Assembly: GCF_016583785.1 (NCBI RefSeq)
Contig: NZ_NRRU01000021.1
Span: 1-58,632, forward strand
DNA from: Rubrivivax gelatinosus
GTDB lineage: Bacteria; Pseudomonadota; Gammaproteobacteria; Burkholderiales; Burkholderiaceae_C
Length of the DNA: 58,632 bases
Reading direction: 5' to 3'
The position numbers and the translations under genes were made by a program. The notes beneath the pieces are model-generated. The model was given only the letters and a program-made list of their open reading frames with translations, did no database searches and was not told the origin of the DNA. Of the stretch, positions 32,517 through 41,204 are shown in pieces (position 1 is the stretch's first letter; the number at the start of each line of letters is the position of its first letter).

Positions 32517-33422
32517 TCAGACGCCGAGTGCGGCCCGGTCGATCACGTGGTTCTGGCCGCCGCGGCAGGCGATCTTCAGCGCGCCGATGCGGTTGCCCAG
32601 CGCCGCGCAGCGCTCCAGATCCCAGCCGCGTTCCAGGCCGTAGAGCAGCGCGGCGCGGAACGAGTCGCCGCAGCCGGTCGGCTCGACGATCTCGGCCGCC
32701 GCGACGCCCGGCACCTCGCGGCGCTGGCCGTCGATCCAGATCTCGCAGCCGTGCTCGCCTAGCGTGACGACGACGCCCTTCAGGTTCGAGCGCGACAGCC
32801 CCGCCAGATCGGTGCCGATGCGTTCGCACAGGATGCGGCCTTCGTAGTCGTTGACGGTGATCCAGCTCGCGATCTCGACCATGCGGCGCAGCGCCGGGGC
32901 GTCGAACATCGGCAGCTGCTGGCCCGGGTCGAAGATGAAGGGCACGCCGGCGGCGTGCAGCTGCTCGGCGTGTTCGCCCATCGCCTGGCGGTCGTCGGGC
33001 GAGATGATCGCGATCTTCAGGTCGGTGCGCGCCGGCACCTTGGCCCGGTGCGCGTGCTGCATCGCGCCCGGGTGGAAGGCGGTGATCTGGTTGTTCTGGA
33101 CGTCGCTGATGATCATCGCCTGCGCCGTGAACGAGTCCGGGTCGACCATCACCAGCGAGGTGTCAGCGCCCCAGGCCTTCATGCGCGCGAGGTAGTCGCT
33201 GCCGTCGCTGCCGAGTGCGGCCATGACGACGGCCTCGCCGCCGAGCGCCTGCAGCGTATAGGCGATGTTGCCGGCGCAGCCGCCGAATTCGCGGCGCAGC
33301 GTCGGCACCAGGAACGACAGGTTCAGGATGTGCATCTGCTCCGGCAGGATCTGCTCCGCGATGCGGCCGGGATAGGTCGTGATGGTGTCGAAAGCGAGCG
33401 AACCGCAGATCAGGGCGGGCAT
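32517..33422 (-). CDS. PfkB-family carbohydrate/nucleoside kinase (adenosine kinase-like)
   Basis: 301-aa ribokinase-fold kinase. The N-terminal PfkB region has FGGCAGNIAYTLQALGG; the C-terminal signature is EPTGCGDSFRAALLYGL, where the catalytic Asp of the family GAGD lies in GCGD. The protein start MPALICGSLAFDTI is fixed by comparison with relatives. From memory, homologues in Burkholderiales are annotated as carbohydrate kinase or adenosine kinase. The sequence alone does not settle the substrate. It is convergent with the H1-like gene, and its start lies 41 nt from the stop of the zinc-ribbon gene. Confidence 0.85.
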   Translation of the reverse strand: MPALICGSLAFDTITTYPGRIAEQILPEQMHILNLSFLVPTLRREFGGCAGNIAYTLQALGGEAVVMAALGSDGSDYLARMKAWGADTSLVMVDPDSFTAQAMIISDVQNNQITAFHPGAMQHAHRAKVPARTDLKIAIISPDDRQAMGEHAEQLHAAGVPFIFDPGQQLPMFDAPALRRMVEIASWITVNDYEGRILCERIGTDLAGLSRSNLKGVVVTLGEHGCEIWIDGQRREVPGVAAAEIVEPTGCGDSFRAALLYGLERGWDLERCAALGNRIGALKIACRGGQNHVIDRAALGV

Positions 33423-33463
33423 GGGAACTCCAGGGAAATGCGCGCGACCGGCGCGCCGCGGTA

Positions 33464-34459
33464 TCAGGGGTAGAAGATCTCGATCGTATAGCCGGCGATT
33501 GGCCGGCCGGCCGCGGACAGCGTGATCTGGATCGGCATTTCCGCCGCAGGTTGCACGGCTGGCGCCGCGATGCCGGCTTCGGCCGGCGTGATGATGCGGC
33601 GTGCGACGGTGCCGCCGCGGCTGTCCGATAGCGTCAGGTCCAGCGCCGGCACCGCCAGCGGCAGTGCCGAGCGGTTGCGCAGCAGCAGCTGCAGCTGGTA
33701 CATCGCCGTGCCTTCCAGGCGCACGAGACCGCTGCTCTCGACGCTCAGGCCTTCGATTGCGCGTGGTGCCTCGATCGTGCACGCCGGCGCGTGGCACAAG
33801 GCCATCACCAGCGGCGCCGTGCCCGGCCAGCGCGCGACGACGAGGTCGCGGTACTCGAACGTGGCCTGGGCGCCGAGCGCGGCCGTGCCCAGCAGGCAGC
33901 AGGCCGCGAGCGCGGCGCGCACGCCGGGCCGGCGCCAGCGCGCCTCGCGTTCGGCGCGGCGCAGGAAGGCCGGTTGGGGTGCGGGCGTGCTGTCTGCCCG
34001 TTCCTCGGCAACGGTGTCGGCTGCGCGTGGGGCAGCCGGCGGTTCTAGGGGCGGTTCGTCCGGGGTCGCCCCGGGCGCTGCCGAAGCAGGCTGCGGTGCC
34101 GCCATGGTGTCCAGGCCGACGTCGAACACCGGCTCCTCGTGCGGGCGCGTGGCGCCCGGCGCGTCGTCGTAGCGGCTGGCGACGACGGTGTCCTCGTGGG
34201 GTTCGACGACGAGGTCATCGTCGTCATCGTCGTCGCGCGCGCTGAAGTCGGCCGGCGAGGCCGGCGCCGCAGCGGTGTCGATGTCGGCTTCCTGCGGTTC
34301 GGGCCTGGCCGTGTCGACGTCGAGTTCGACGAGGTTCTGGATCGCGTTGAAGACCTCGCCGCAGCGCCCGCAACGCACCCAGCCGTCGGAAACCCGAAGC
34401 TGGTCCTGCACCACACGGAAGACAGTGCCGCAGGACGGGCACCGGGCGGCGAGCGTCAT
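33464..34459 (-). CDS. Zinc-ribbon (MJ0042 type) and DUF3426 membrane protein
   Basis: 331 aa. An N-terminal zinc ribbon has two CxxC pairs (ARCPSCGTVF and VRCGRCGEVF). A long acidic, Pro-rich, probably disordered linker of about 120 residues includes a DDDDDDDL stretch. One membrane helix (AALAACCLLGTAALGAQAT) and a C-terminal DUF3426 domain (about 130 residues, periplasmic) follow. A protein of this type next to prmA is a common Burkholderiales arrangement. Function is unknown; the layout suggests a cytoplasmic metal finger tied to a periplasmic domain. It starts 7 nt after the prmA stop. Confidence 0.88.
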   Translation of the reverse strand: MTLAARCPSCGTVFRVVQDQLRVSDGWVRCGRCGEVFNAIQNLVELDVDTARPEPQEADIDTAAAPASPADFSARDDDDDDDLVVEPHEDTVVASRYDDAPGATRPHEEPVFDVGLDTMAAPQPASAAPGATPDEPPLEPPAAPRAADTVAEERADSTPAPQPAFLRRAEREARWRRPGVRAALAACCLLGTAALGAQATFEYRDLVVARWPGTAPLVMALCHAPACTIEAPRAIEGLSVESSGLVRLEGTAMYQLQLLLRNRSALPLAVPALDLTLSDSRGGTVARRIITPAEAGIAAPAVQPAAEMPIQITLSAAGRPIAGYTIEIFYP

Positions 34460-34466
34460 GCGCCGA

Positions 34467-35360
34467 TCATGCCATGCGCGTTGCCGTCATCAGGATCCAG
34501 CCGTCCTCCTGGTCGCTCACTTCGAGGCTCAGGTAGGGCGCGTATGCCGCCTTCAGTTCGTCGGCCTGGCGCTCCAGGATGCCGGCCAGCACCAGCGAGC
34601 CGCCGGGCGCGACGAAACCTGCGAGCAGCGGCGCCAGCAGCTTCAGCGGCGTTGCCAGGATGTTGGCCAGCACCAGCGGGTAGTCGCCGGCGGCGGCGGC
34701 GGGCAGTGCCGCCTGCAGCACGACGCCGTTGGCCGTCGCATTGGCGCGTGTCGAATCGACTGCCGCCGGGTCGATGTCGACTGCGTCCACCGCGGCAGCG
34801 CCGTGCAGCGCGGCCGCGATCGCCAGGATGCCGGAGCCGCAGCCGTAGTCGAGCACGCGCGGCCAGGCTTGGGCGTGCGCCGCGATCCAGCGCAGGCACA
34901 TGCGTGTCGTCGGGTGCGTGCCGGTGCCGAAGGCCAGGCCCGGGTCGAGCCGGATCAGGCGCTCGGCGGCGGCCGGCGGTTCGTGCCAGCTCGGCACGAT
35001 CCAGAAGCTGGGCGTGATCTCGACCGGGCCGAACTGCGACTGGGTGATGCGCACCCAGTCCTGCTCGGCCACCGGCTCCAGCGCCTGCAGCGACAGGCCC
35101 TCGGTCCAGTCCTGGGCCAGCAGCAGCGTGGCTGCGCCGTCGGCTGCGGCTTCGTTCTCGAACAGCGCGCGCAGCGTCGAGCGGCCCCAGGCCGGGCGCG
35201 GCGCCGGCATGCCGGGTTCGCCGAACAAGGCCTGCTCGGCTTCGGTGCCGGCGTCGGCGTCCTCGACCGAGACCGACAGCGCGTCCAGATCGTCGACCAG
35301 TGCGTCCGAAACCGCCTCGACCAGCGCTTCCGGCGCACGCAACACGAGTTCAAACATCAT
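34467..35360 (-). CDS. prmA: Ribosomal protein L11 methyltransferase
   Basis: SAM-dependent trimethylation of ribosomal protein L11. It is 297 aa. The N-terminal substrate-binding domain (MMFELVLRAPEALVEAVSDAL) is followed by the methyltransferase domain with GLAFGTGTHPTTRMCL, VLDYGCGSGILAIAAA and PLVLANILATPLKLLAP (the NI.A motif). Two ATG codons lie in tandem at the start. They are preceded, 4 nt away, by a run of nine G residues that would serve as Shine-Dalgarno. It stands between accC and the DUF3426 gene. Confidence 0.95.
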   Translation of the reverse strand: MMFELVLRAPEALVEAVSDALVDDLDALSVSVEDADAGTEAEQALFGEPGMPAPRPAWGRSTLRALFENEAAADGAATLLLAQDWTEGLSLQALEPVAEQDWVRITQSQFGPVEITPSFWIVPSWHEPPAAAERLIRLDPGLAFGTGTHPTTRMCLRWIAAHAQAWPRVLDYGCGSGILAIAAALHGAAAVDAVDIDPAAVDSTRANATANGVVLQAALPAAAAGDYPLVLANILATPLKLLAPLLAGFVAPGGSLVLAGILERQADELKAAYAPYLSLEVSDQEDGWILMTATRMA

Positions 35361-35364
35361 GTGT

Positions 35365-35463
35365 CCCCCCCCCGTAGCGCCATCGGCGCTCCCCCTAGGA
35401 GGAGCCGCCAGCGGCCCGGCAGAGCCGGTTCCGCTGCGGCAGCTTGATGGCGCGTCGGATCCG
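35365..35463. repeat. Structured intergenic module with a C9 tract between accC and prmA
   Basis: 99 nt between the accC stop and prmA start. On the plus strand it reads a C9 tract (35365-35373), a small hairpin GCGCC/GGCGC, CCCCCTAGGAGGAG, and CCGGC-AGA-GCCGG. From memory this resembles short intergenic repeats scattered through Comamonadaceae and related genomes, but only one copy is in this window, so that is unproven here. The G9 run on the coding strand lies just before the prmA start. Confidence 0.45.
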
Positions 35464-36813
35464 TCATCGCTTGTGTTGCGCCAGCCAACCTTCTAGGTAG
35501 TGGATGCTGGTGCCGCCTTCGATGAACTTGGCGTCCAGCATCAGCTCGCGGTGCAGCGGGATGTTGGTGTTGATGCCTTCGACCACGGTCTCGCTGAGCG
35601 CGCTGCGCATGCGCGCCAGCGCCTGGTCGCGCGTGTCGGCGTGCACGATGACCTTGCCGATCATCGAGTCGTAGTTCGGCGGCACGTAGTAGTTGGTATA
35701 GGCGTGCGAGTCCACGCGCACGCCCGGGCCGCCGGGCGGGTGCCACATCGAGATGCGGCCCGGCGACGGCGTGAACTTGTACGGGTCCTCGGCGTTGATC
35801 CGGCACTCGATCGCATGGCCGCGCAGCTGGATGTTGCGCTGCGCGAACGGCAGCTTCTCGCCGGCGGCGATGCGGATCTGCATCTGCACGATGTCGATGC
35901 CGGTCACGAGCTCCGTCACCGGATGCTCGACCTGCACGCGCGTGTTCATCTCGATGAAGAAGAACTCGCCGTTCTCGTACAGGAACTCGAAGGTGCCGGC
36001 ACCGCGGTAGCCGATCTTCTTGCAGGCTGCGGCGCAGCGTTCGCCGACACGCTCGACGACGCGGCGCGGGATGTTGGGCGCCGGCGCTTCCTCGATGACC
36101 TTCTGATGGCGGCGCTGCATCGAGCAGTCGCGCTCGCCCAGCCAGACGGCGTTGCGGTAGTTGTCGGCCAGGATCTGGATCTCCACGTGGCGCGGATGCT
36201 CCAGGAACTTCTCCATGTAGACGGCCGGGTTGCCGAAAGCGGCGCCGGCTTCGGTGCGCGTCGTCTGCACCGCGTTCAGCAGCGCGGCTTCGGTGTGCAC
36301 GACACGCATGCCGCGCCCGCCGCCGCCGCCGGCGGCCTTGATGATCACCGGGTAGCCGATGGCACGCGCCTGGCGGATGATCTCCTTCGGGTCCTCGGGC
36401 AGCGCGCCTTCGGAGCCGGGCACGCAGGGCACGCCGGCCTTGATCATCGCCTGCTTGGCCGACACCTTGTCGCCCATCATGCGGATCGCCTCGGGCGTCG
36501 GGCCTATGAAGACGAAGCCGCTCTTCTCGACACGCTCGGCGAAGTCGGCGTTCTCGCTCAGGAAGCCGTAGCCGGGGTGGATGGCCTCGGCGTCGGTGAC
36601 CTCGGCCGTCGAGATGATCGCCGGCATGTTGAGGTAACTCTGGGCCGAAGCCGCCGGGCCGATGCAGACGGCTTCGTCGGCGAGCTTGACGTACTTGGCC
36701 TCGCGGTCGGCTTCCGAATAGACGACGACCGACTTGATGCCCATCTCGCGACAGGCCCGCTGGATGCGAAGGGCGATCTCGCCCCGGTTCGCGATGAGGA
36801 TCTTCTTGAACAC
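35464..36813 (-). CDS. accC: Acetyl-CoA carboxylase, biotin carboxylase subunit
   Basis: ATP-dependent carboxylation of biotin on AccB, the first step of fatty acid synthesis. It is 449 aa, like E. coli AccC. It starts with GTG ([17 protein letters not shown]). The ATP-grasp glycine loop is in [28 protein letters not shown] holds the metal- and bicarbonate-site residues. It lies 10 nt after accB in a standard accBC operon, probably extending to prmA and the DUF3426 gene. Confidence 0.98.
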   Translation of the reverse strand: MFKKILIANRGEIALRIQRACREMGIKSVVVYSEADREAKYVKLADEAVCIGPAASAQSYLNMPAIISTAEVTDAEAIHPGYGFLSENADFAERVEKSGFVFIGPTPEAIRMMGDKVSAKQAMIKAGVPCVPGSEGALPEDPKEIIRQARAIGYPVIIKAAGGGGGRGMRVVHTEAALLNAVQTTRTEAGAAFGNPAVYMEKFLEHPRHVEIQILADNYRNAVWLGERDCSMQRRHQKVIEEAPAPNIPRRVVERVGERCAAACKKIGYRGAGTFEFLYENGEFFFIEMNTRVQVEHPVTELVTGIDIVQMQIRIAAGEKLPFAQRNIQLRGHAIECRINAEDPYKFTPSPGRISMWHPPGGPGVRVDSHAYTNYYVPPNYDSMIGKVIVHADTRDQALARMRSALSETVVEGINTNIPLHRELMLDAKFIEGGTSIHYLEGWLAQHKR

Positions 36814-36823
36814 GGTGGCGTGC

Positions 36824-37270
36824 TTACTCGACGATGAACAGCGGCTGCCCGAACTCGACCGGCTGGCCGTTCTCGCAGAGGATGCGCAGGATGCGGCCGG
36901 AGCAGTCGGCTTCGATCTCGTTCATGATCTTCATCGCTTCGATGATGCAGACCGGGTCGCCTTCCTTGATCTGGGTGCCGACGTCGGCGAAGGCCTTCGC
37001 GCCGGGGCTGGAGGCGCGGTAGAAGGTGCCGACCATTGGCGACTTGATGACCTTGCCCTCGGGCTCTGCCGGAGCAGCCGGCTCGGCGGCAGCGGGTGCT
37101 GCGGCGGCGGGAGCCGGCGCGGCAGGCGCTGCGGCGACAGGCGCCATGGCGACAGCGGCGACACCGCCCTTGACGATGCGGACCTTGCCCTCGGCTTCGG
37201 TGATCTCGAGTTCAGAAATGTTCGACTCGGAAACGAGGTCGATGAGCGTCTTGAGCTTTCTCAGGTCCAT
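36824..37270 (-). CDS. accB: Acetyl-CoA carboxylase, biotin carboxyl carrier protein
   Basis: Carries the biotin that AccC carboxylates. It is 148 aa. An N-terminal dimerisation part ([20 protein letters not shown]) is followed by an Ala/Pro-rich hinge (about residues 38-72). The biotinyl domain has Lys114 in [11 protein letters not shown] and the protruding-thumb region [12 protein letters not shown]. It is first in the accBC operon. The 274-nt gap upstream holds a CGGCAG-GTAT-CTGCCG hairpin (37382-37397) but no convincing promoter match; in AT-poor DNA like this one could be missed. Confidence 0.98.
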   Translation of the reverse strand: MDLRKLKTLIDLVSESNISELEITEAEGKVRIVKGGVAAVAMAPVAAAPAAPAPAAAAPAAAEPAAPAEPEGKVIKSPMVGTFYRASSPGAKAFADVGTQIKEGDPVCIIEAMKIMNEIEADCSGRILRILCENGQPVEFGQPLFIVE

Positions 37271-37521
37271 GTCGGTCCTCTTTCTGACGGCAGGCTGTCC
37301 CGCCCGGAAACTTTGGTGAACGGCGAGCCTGAACCCTTTTGGGGCCCTGACGGCTGCGGCCGGTCAAGAACTTTATTGGATCGGCAGGTATCTGCCGCCT
37401 AAATCGCCAAACATACCAGCTGCATCCGGGGCCCTCCGGGGCTGGGACGTAGCTTGGAAAGGGCGGACTCTACGCCAAAATCGTTGCAGATGGCAGCAGT
37501 TTGGGCGGAACTGGCTCGGAG

Positions 37522-37540
37522 AACCCCGTTGCACGGGGTT
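37522..37540 (-). terminator. Hairpin after the TlpA-like gene
   Basis: AACCCCGT (37522-37529), loop TGC, ACGGGGTT (37533-37540), 5 nt beyond the stop codon. On the minus strand it is followed by CTCC, not a T-run, so termination is likely but not certain. Confidence 0.5.
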
Positions 37541-37544
37541 GCCA

Positions 37545-38039
37545 TCAGCTCAGCCAGGCTTCGAGCTCGGCGGCGGTCGTTTCGCCGAACTTGTGCTGCC
37601 GCCGGCGCCCGTCGCTGCCCATCAGCACGGTGTACGGCAGCCCGCTGCCGGGGTTCCCCAGGCCCTGCGACAGCGCCACGCCGCCGAAACCGGCGATGAC
37701 GATGGGGTAGGAGACCGGCGCCTTCTGCAGGTGTTTGCGCACCGGCTCGGCTTGATCAATGGCAATGCCGAGGATGACGACGTCGGACCGGCGCTGCTGC
37801 AGCCGGTCGAGTTCGGGCATCTCCTGGACGCAGGGCGGACACCAGGGCGCCCAGAAATTGACGATCAGCGGCCGGCCGTGAAGCTCGGCAAGTGCGAGTT
37901 CGCTGCCATCCGGACGCGGCAGTCGCGAGGCCCACAAGGCCTGTTCGCCGGGATCGAGCCGGCGCCCGGAGGCGTAGCGCCAGGCCAGGCCGGCGCCGAC
38001 ACCGCCGACCGCCGCCGCCAGCAGCGCGCGCCGGATCAA
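37545..38039 (-). CDS. TlpA-like thiol:disulfide oxidoreductase
   Basis: 164 aa from a TTG that overlaps the previous gene's stop (TTGA). An N-terminal hydrophobic anchor or signal (IRRALLAAAVGGVGAGLAW) precedes a thioredoxin fold. The active site WAPWCPPC has Cys67 and Cys70. AlkA/ResA-like features follow, such as ILGIAIDQAEPVRKHL and the cis-Pro segment GLPYTVLMG. It should act in the periplasm as a reductant, for example of apocytochrome or disulfide enzymes. In many Burkholderiales a tlpA-like gene precedes aroQ-accB-accC; aroQ is absent between them here. Confidence 0.88.
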   Translation of the reverse strand: MIRRALLAAAVGGVGAGLAWRYASGRRLDPGEQALWASRLPRPDGSELALAELHGRPLIVNFWAPWCPPCVQEMPELDRLQQRRSDVVILGIAIDQAEPVRKHLQKAPVSYPIVIAGFGGVALSQGLGNPGSGLPYTVLMGSDGRRRQHKFGETTAAELEAWLS

Positions 38040-38629
38040 ACGTCCTCCGCCAGCAGGCGCTCCAGCGCCGCAAGGTCGCCGCGCCAGCTGCGGCCGCGTG
38101 CGTCGGGCTTGAGCGCACCGCGCACCGCGTCGTGTTCGTTGACCACCAGTTGCAGCGTGACGATTTCGCCGAGTGCCGCGCTGCGCTCGCCGACGATCAG
38201 CACCAGGGTCTCGCCGCTGCGCGGGCGGTCTATGCTGGCGCTGTCGTAGTCGACGCCGGCGTTGATCAGCGCGATCTCGGCGGCCTTGGAGTCGTCGCAG
38301 TACAGGTCGATCAGCACCGCCGAGCGGCGCGTCGCGGTGCCGCGCCAGACCGAACCGGCCAGGTGCGGGCGGAACTCGGCCAGCCGCCGCATCCACAGCC
38401 GCGCGGTCTCGCGCAGCGCGCGCAGCTCGGCCGGCTGGGTGTCGGCGCAGAACAGATCCAGGTAGGCGCGGACCTCGTCCTCGACCTCCTCGTTGCTCGG
38501 CAGCTCGGCGCCGCGGCCGCCGCGACGGCCGAGTTCGTGCGCGGCCTTGCGTTTGGCCGCGGCGTACTCCATGCCGTCTTCGACGACCAGGCGGGCCGCG
38601 GTGGCGGCGATTTCGGCTGCCGCGCTCAT
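38036..38629 (-). CDS. Conserved protein of unknown function (197 aa)
   Basis: I do not recognise the family with certainty. It starts MSAAAEIAATAARLVVEDG. Part one is helical and charged (YAAAKRKAAHELGRRG), and the middle carries EVEDEVRAYLDLFCAD. The C-terminal half has beta-strand-like stretches, SAVLIDLYCDDSKAAEIALIN and GETLVLIVGERS. No signal peptide or membrane segment is seen. The start ATG shares one base with the stop of a short repeat-encoded frame upstream, and its own stop overlaps the TlpA-like TTG. It is therefore embedded in the aroE-mtgA-tlpA string. A nucleotidyltransferase-like fold is a guess only. Confidence 0.75.
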   Translation of the reverse strand: MSAAAEIAATAARLVVEDGMEYAAAKRKAAHELGRRGGRGAELPSNEEVEDEVRAYLDLFCADTQPAELRALRETARLWMRRLAEFRPHLAGSVWRGTATRRSAVLIDLYCDDSKAAEIALINAGVDYDSASIDRPRSGETLVLIVGERSAALGEIVTLQLVVNEHDAVRGALKPDARGRSWRGDLAALERLLAEDV

Positions 38630-38772
38630 CGGGGCACCCGTCGGCCTGCGGCCGCTCGCGCCAGGCGGGACTGAGCCCCGGGCAGGTTCTGAAGGCTCAC
38701 TGGAGCACCCTTCGGCCTGTCGGCCGGTCCCGCCAGGCGGGAATGAGCGCCGGACAAGTCCTGAGCGCTCAT
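38626..38772 (-). CDS. Possible 48-aa peptide encoded by a tandem repeat
   Basis: The frame runs from an ATG overlapping the mtgA stop (ATGA) to a TGA overlapping the next gene's ATG (TGATG). Its product has two similar halves: [19 protein letters not shown] and SLQNLPGAQSRLARAAAGR. The perfect fit of both overlaps suggests ribosomes do translate it, at least to couple mtgA with the 197-aa gene. It may have no role as a protein. It could equally be read as a structured spacer. Confidence 0.35.
   Translation of the reverse strand: MSAQDLSGAHSRLAGPADRPKGAPVSLQNLPGAQSRLARAAAGRRVPR
38630..38772 (-). repeat. Tandem direct repeat, two units of 72 and 71 nt
   Basis: Read on the minus strand, unit 1 (38772-38701) begins ATGAGCGCTCAG and unit 2 (38700-38630) begins GTGAGCCTTCAG. 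Both share GG(C/G)GCTCA, TCCCGCCTGGCG and GCAGGCCGA(A/C)GGGTG-type blocks at about 75-80% identity. The base after unit 2 opens a third ATGAGCGC, which is the start of the 197-aa gene. Each unit thus ends where a start codon begins. The 71-nt second unit shifts frame by one. Confidence 0.85.
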
Positions 38773-39485
38773 GGCAGCTCCACCGCGCCCATGCGCGCGA
38801 CGATGGTCTGGGCGCGGCCGGCGACATAACCCGAGTTCGCACGCTTTTCGAAGCGTTTGGGCGCCGGCAGCATCACCGCCAGGCGCGCGGCCTGTGTCGC
38901 CGACAGCTGCAGCGCGTCGGTGCGGAAGTAGTGGCGTGCGGCGGCCTGGGCGCCGAACACACCTTCGCCCCATTCGACGTTGTTCAGATAGATCTCCAGG
39001 ATGCGCTCCTTGGACAGGAAGGCTTCCAGCATCATCGTGATCGCCAATTCCTGTGCCTTGCGCAGGGCCGTGCGTTCGCCCGACAACAGCAGGTTCTTGG
39101 CCAGCTGCTGCGTGATCGTCGAGCCGCCGCGGATCTTCACGGCCTTGCTGCGGCCGGCCTCGAAACGGGCTTCGGCGCGCTGGTTGCGTTCCCAGGCCTG
39201 CTCGATCGCGTCCCATTCGACACCGGAGTGTTCGGTGAAGCCGGCGTCCTCGCTGGCGATCACGGCGCGCTGGATGTTCGTGCCCAGGCGTGCACGCGGC
39301 ACCCAGTCCTGGCTCCAGGAGATGGTGTGCTGCTCGACCAGCAGCCGCCAGGCCTCGCTGCGCTGGAACGCGCTGGACTGCGGATCGACGAGCACCATCG
39401 CCGCCACGCGCAGCGCGAAGAACAGCTGCAGCGCCAGGCCGCAGATCACGACCAGCGCCGCCAGCCGCCAGATCTGGCGCTTCAT
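38769..39485 (-). CDS. mtgA: Monofunctional biosynthetic peptidoglycan glycosyltransferase
   Basis: Family 51 glycosyltransferase that polymerises lipid II, without a transpeptidase domain. It is 238 aa. An N-terminal membrane anchor ([21 protein letters not shown]) precedes the GT51 motifs: [19 protein letters not shown] with the catalytic Glu, [16 protein letters not shown], and [20 protein letters not shown]. It overlaps the aroE stop by 4 nt (ATGA), a very common aroE-mtgA pairing in this order. Confidence 0.96.
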   Translation of the reverse strand: MKRQIWRLAALVVICGLALQLFFALRVAAMVLVDPQSSAFQRSEAWRLLVEQHTISWSQDWVPRARLGTNIQRAVIASEDAGFTEHSGVEWDAIEQAWERNQRAEARFEAGRSKAVKIRGGSTITQQLAKNLLLSGERTALRKAQELAITMMLEAFLSKERILEIYLNNVEWGEGVFGAQAAARHYFRTDALQLSATQAARLAVMLPAPKRFEKRANSGYVAGRAQTIVARMGAVELP

Positions 39486-40327
39486 GCCCGTGCCGCCAGC
39501 CGGGCGCGAAGCGCCGCCAGCACCGGCGCCGTCTGCGGGCGCACGCCGCGCCAGAACCAGAAGGCTTCAGCTGCCTGTTCGACCAGCATGCCCAGGCCGT
39601 CGTGGGCACGCGCGCCGGCCGCGCGCGCCCAGGCGAGAAACGGCTCGGCCGCCGGCCCGTACATCAGGTCGACCGCGAGCGCACCTGGCGCCAGCACCGC
39701 CGCCGTCACCGGCACCGCGGCGCCGGCCAGGCTGCTGGCGCTGGCGTTGAGTACGATGTCGTAGCGCGCGCCCGGCATGTCCAGGCCGGCGGCGGACAGC
39801 GGCACGCCGTGCTGCGCCGCCAGCACCGCGTGCCGCGCCACCAGCGCGGCGGCACGCTGCGGCGTGCGGTTGACGACACTCACCGCCGCCGCCCGGGCTT
39901 CGATCAGGGGCCCGAGCACGCCGGCGGCAGCGCCGCCAGCCCCGATCAGCAGCACGCGCTGGCCGGCGACCGGCTGCGCGGCGTGTTGCTCCAGGTCGCG
40001 CACCAGGCCGATGCCGTCGCTGTTGTCGGCGGCCCAGCCGCCGGCGTCGAAGCGCAGCACGTTGGCGGCTTCGGCGAGCGCCGCGCGCGGCGTCACGCGC
40101 GCCGCCAGCCGCGGCGCCTCGAACTTGAAGGGCACGGTGACGTTGCAGCCGCGCGCGCCGCCGGCGGCATAGGCGCGCAGCGTGGCCTCGAAGCCGTCCA
40201 GCGGGCATTCGACGCGGCCGTATTCGAGCGCCTCGCCGGTCTGGCGCGCGAACTCGGCGTGGATGAAGGGCGACTGGCTGTGCGCGACGGGGTGGCCGAG
40301 CACGGCGTAACGATCGGGTGCGGTCAT
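39482..40327 (-). CDS. aroE: Shikimate dehydrogenase
   Basis: NADPH-dependent reduction of 3-dehydroshikimate in aromatic amino acid synthesis. It is 281 aa from [20 protein letters not shown], the classic AroE N-terminus. The catalytic Lys is in [11 protein letters not shown]; the nucleotide-binding loop is [12 protein letters not shown] with [13 protein letters not shown]. The C-terminal [13 protein letters not shown] is conserved. Codons upstream of the chosen ATG overlap the TonB-like gene and are ignored. Confidence 0.97.
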   Translation of the reverse strand: MTAPDRYAVLGHPVAHSQSPFIHAEFARQTGEALEYGRVECPLDGFEATLRAYAAGGARGCNVTVPFKFEAPRLAARVTPRAALAEAANVLRFDAGGWAADNSDGIGLVRDLEQHAAQPVAGQRVLLIGAGGAAAGVLGPLIEARAAAVSVVNRTPQRAAALVARHAVLAAQHGVPLSAAGLDMPGARYDIVLNASASSLAGAAVPVTAAVLAPGALAVDLMYGPAAEPFLAWARAAGARAHDGLGMLVEQAAEAFWFWRGVRPQTAPVLAALRARLAARA

Positions 40328-40331
40328 GGGG

Positions 40332-41204
40332 TCAGCGGGCGACGGGCATCGTCTCGAGGCCGTCTTCGCGGGTGAAACGGAAGCGCGAGGTGACGACGAT
40401 CTGGTCAGCCTGGCGGCGCATCGCCGGCGTGAACGGGCCGAAGGGAGCGGCGGCGCGCACGATCGCCATCGCCTGCTGGTCAAGCACGCGCGAGGCGCTG
40501 GGGCGCACGATCTCGGTGTCGACGACACGGCCGGCGGCGTCGACGGTGACGTTCATCGTCAGCTCGCCGTAGAGCTTGACGCCGTTGCGTTCGGGGAAGT
40601 TACGCGTGCCGCGGTCCTCGATGCGCCGGCGCAGCAGGTCGTAGTACAGCGCGTAGACCTCCTCGCGTGTCGCCGGGCTGATGTAGCGCTTGCGCGGCCG
40701 CGCGTTCTCTTCGTTGATGCGCTTCTCGATCTCGGCCAGCATCTGCAGCAGTTGGCGGCGGTGTTCTTCCTGGTCGCGCTCCTGCGGGTTGCCGGCTTCG
40801 CGCCGCGGGTCGGGCGGCGGCAGCGCCGCCAGTTCGCGCCGCAGCTGGGCCAGCAACTGCTGCTGCTGCTCCTGCAGCTGGTCGATGCGGCGGCGGGCGT
40901 CGTCGGCGGCGTCGCCGGCCTGGGTCTGCGGTGTGCGCGGCAGCGGCGACGTCGCGCGCCCCCGCGCTGCTTCGCCGCCGCCGGCCAGACGCACCTGGGC
41001 GATGGCCTGGGCTTCGGTGGGCGCCTCGTTGGAGCGGGCGTTGACGAGGATGACCTCCAGCGGCGTGTCGCGGAACACGCGGTTGAAGGCTTCGGGGTCG
41101 ACGAACCGCACCGTCAGCAGCGCGAGGTGCACGCCGACGGAAGCGATCAGCGCCCAGTGCAGCGCCGTCAGTTTGGCCAGCGCGGGCAGCTTAAGCGGCA
41201 GCAT
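40332..41204 (-). CDS. Energy-transducer TonB-like protein
   Basis: 290 aa. One N-terminal membrane helix ([19 protein letters not shown]) is followed by a periplasmic region with a Gln-rich coiled-coil segment (about residues 105-165: [18 protein letters not shown]). A C-terminal TonB fold (about 200-280: [21 protein letters not shown] and [18 protein letters not shown]) completes it. No exbB/exbD genes are adjacent, so it may be a dedicated or envelope-linked TonB relative rather than the main transducer. It lies 4 nt before aroE and overlaps the exonuclease gene by 14 nt. Confidence 0.85.
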   Translation of the reverse strand: MLPLKLPALAKLTALHWALIASVGVHLALLTVRFVDPEAFNRVFRDTPLEVILVNARSNEAPTEAQAIAQVRLAGGGEAARGRATSPLPRTPQTQAGDAADDARRRIDQLQEQQQQLLAQLRRELAALPPPDPRREAGNPQERDQEEHRRQLLQMLAEIEKRINEENARPRKRYISPATREEVYALYYDLLRRRIEDRGTRNFPERNGVKLYGELTMNVTVDAAGRVVDTEIVRPSASRVLDQQAMAIVRAAAPFGPFTPAMRRQADQIVVTSRFRFTREDGLETMPVAR

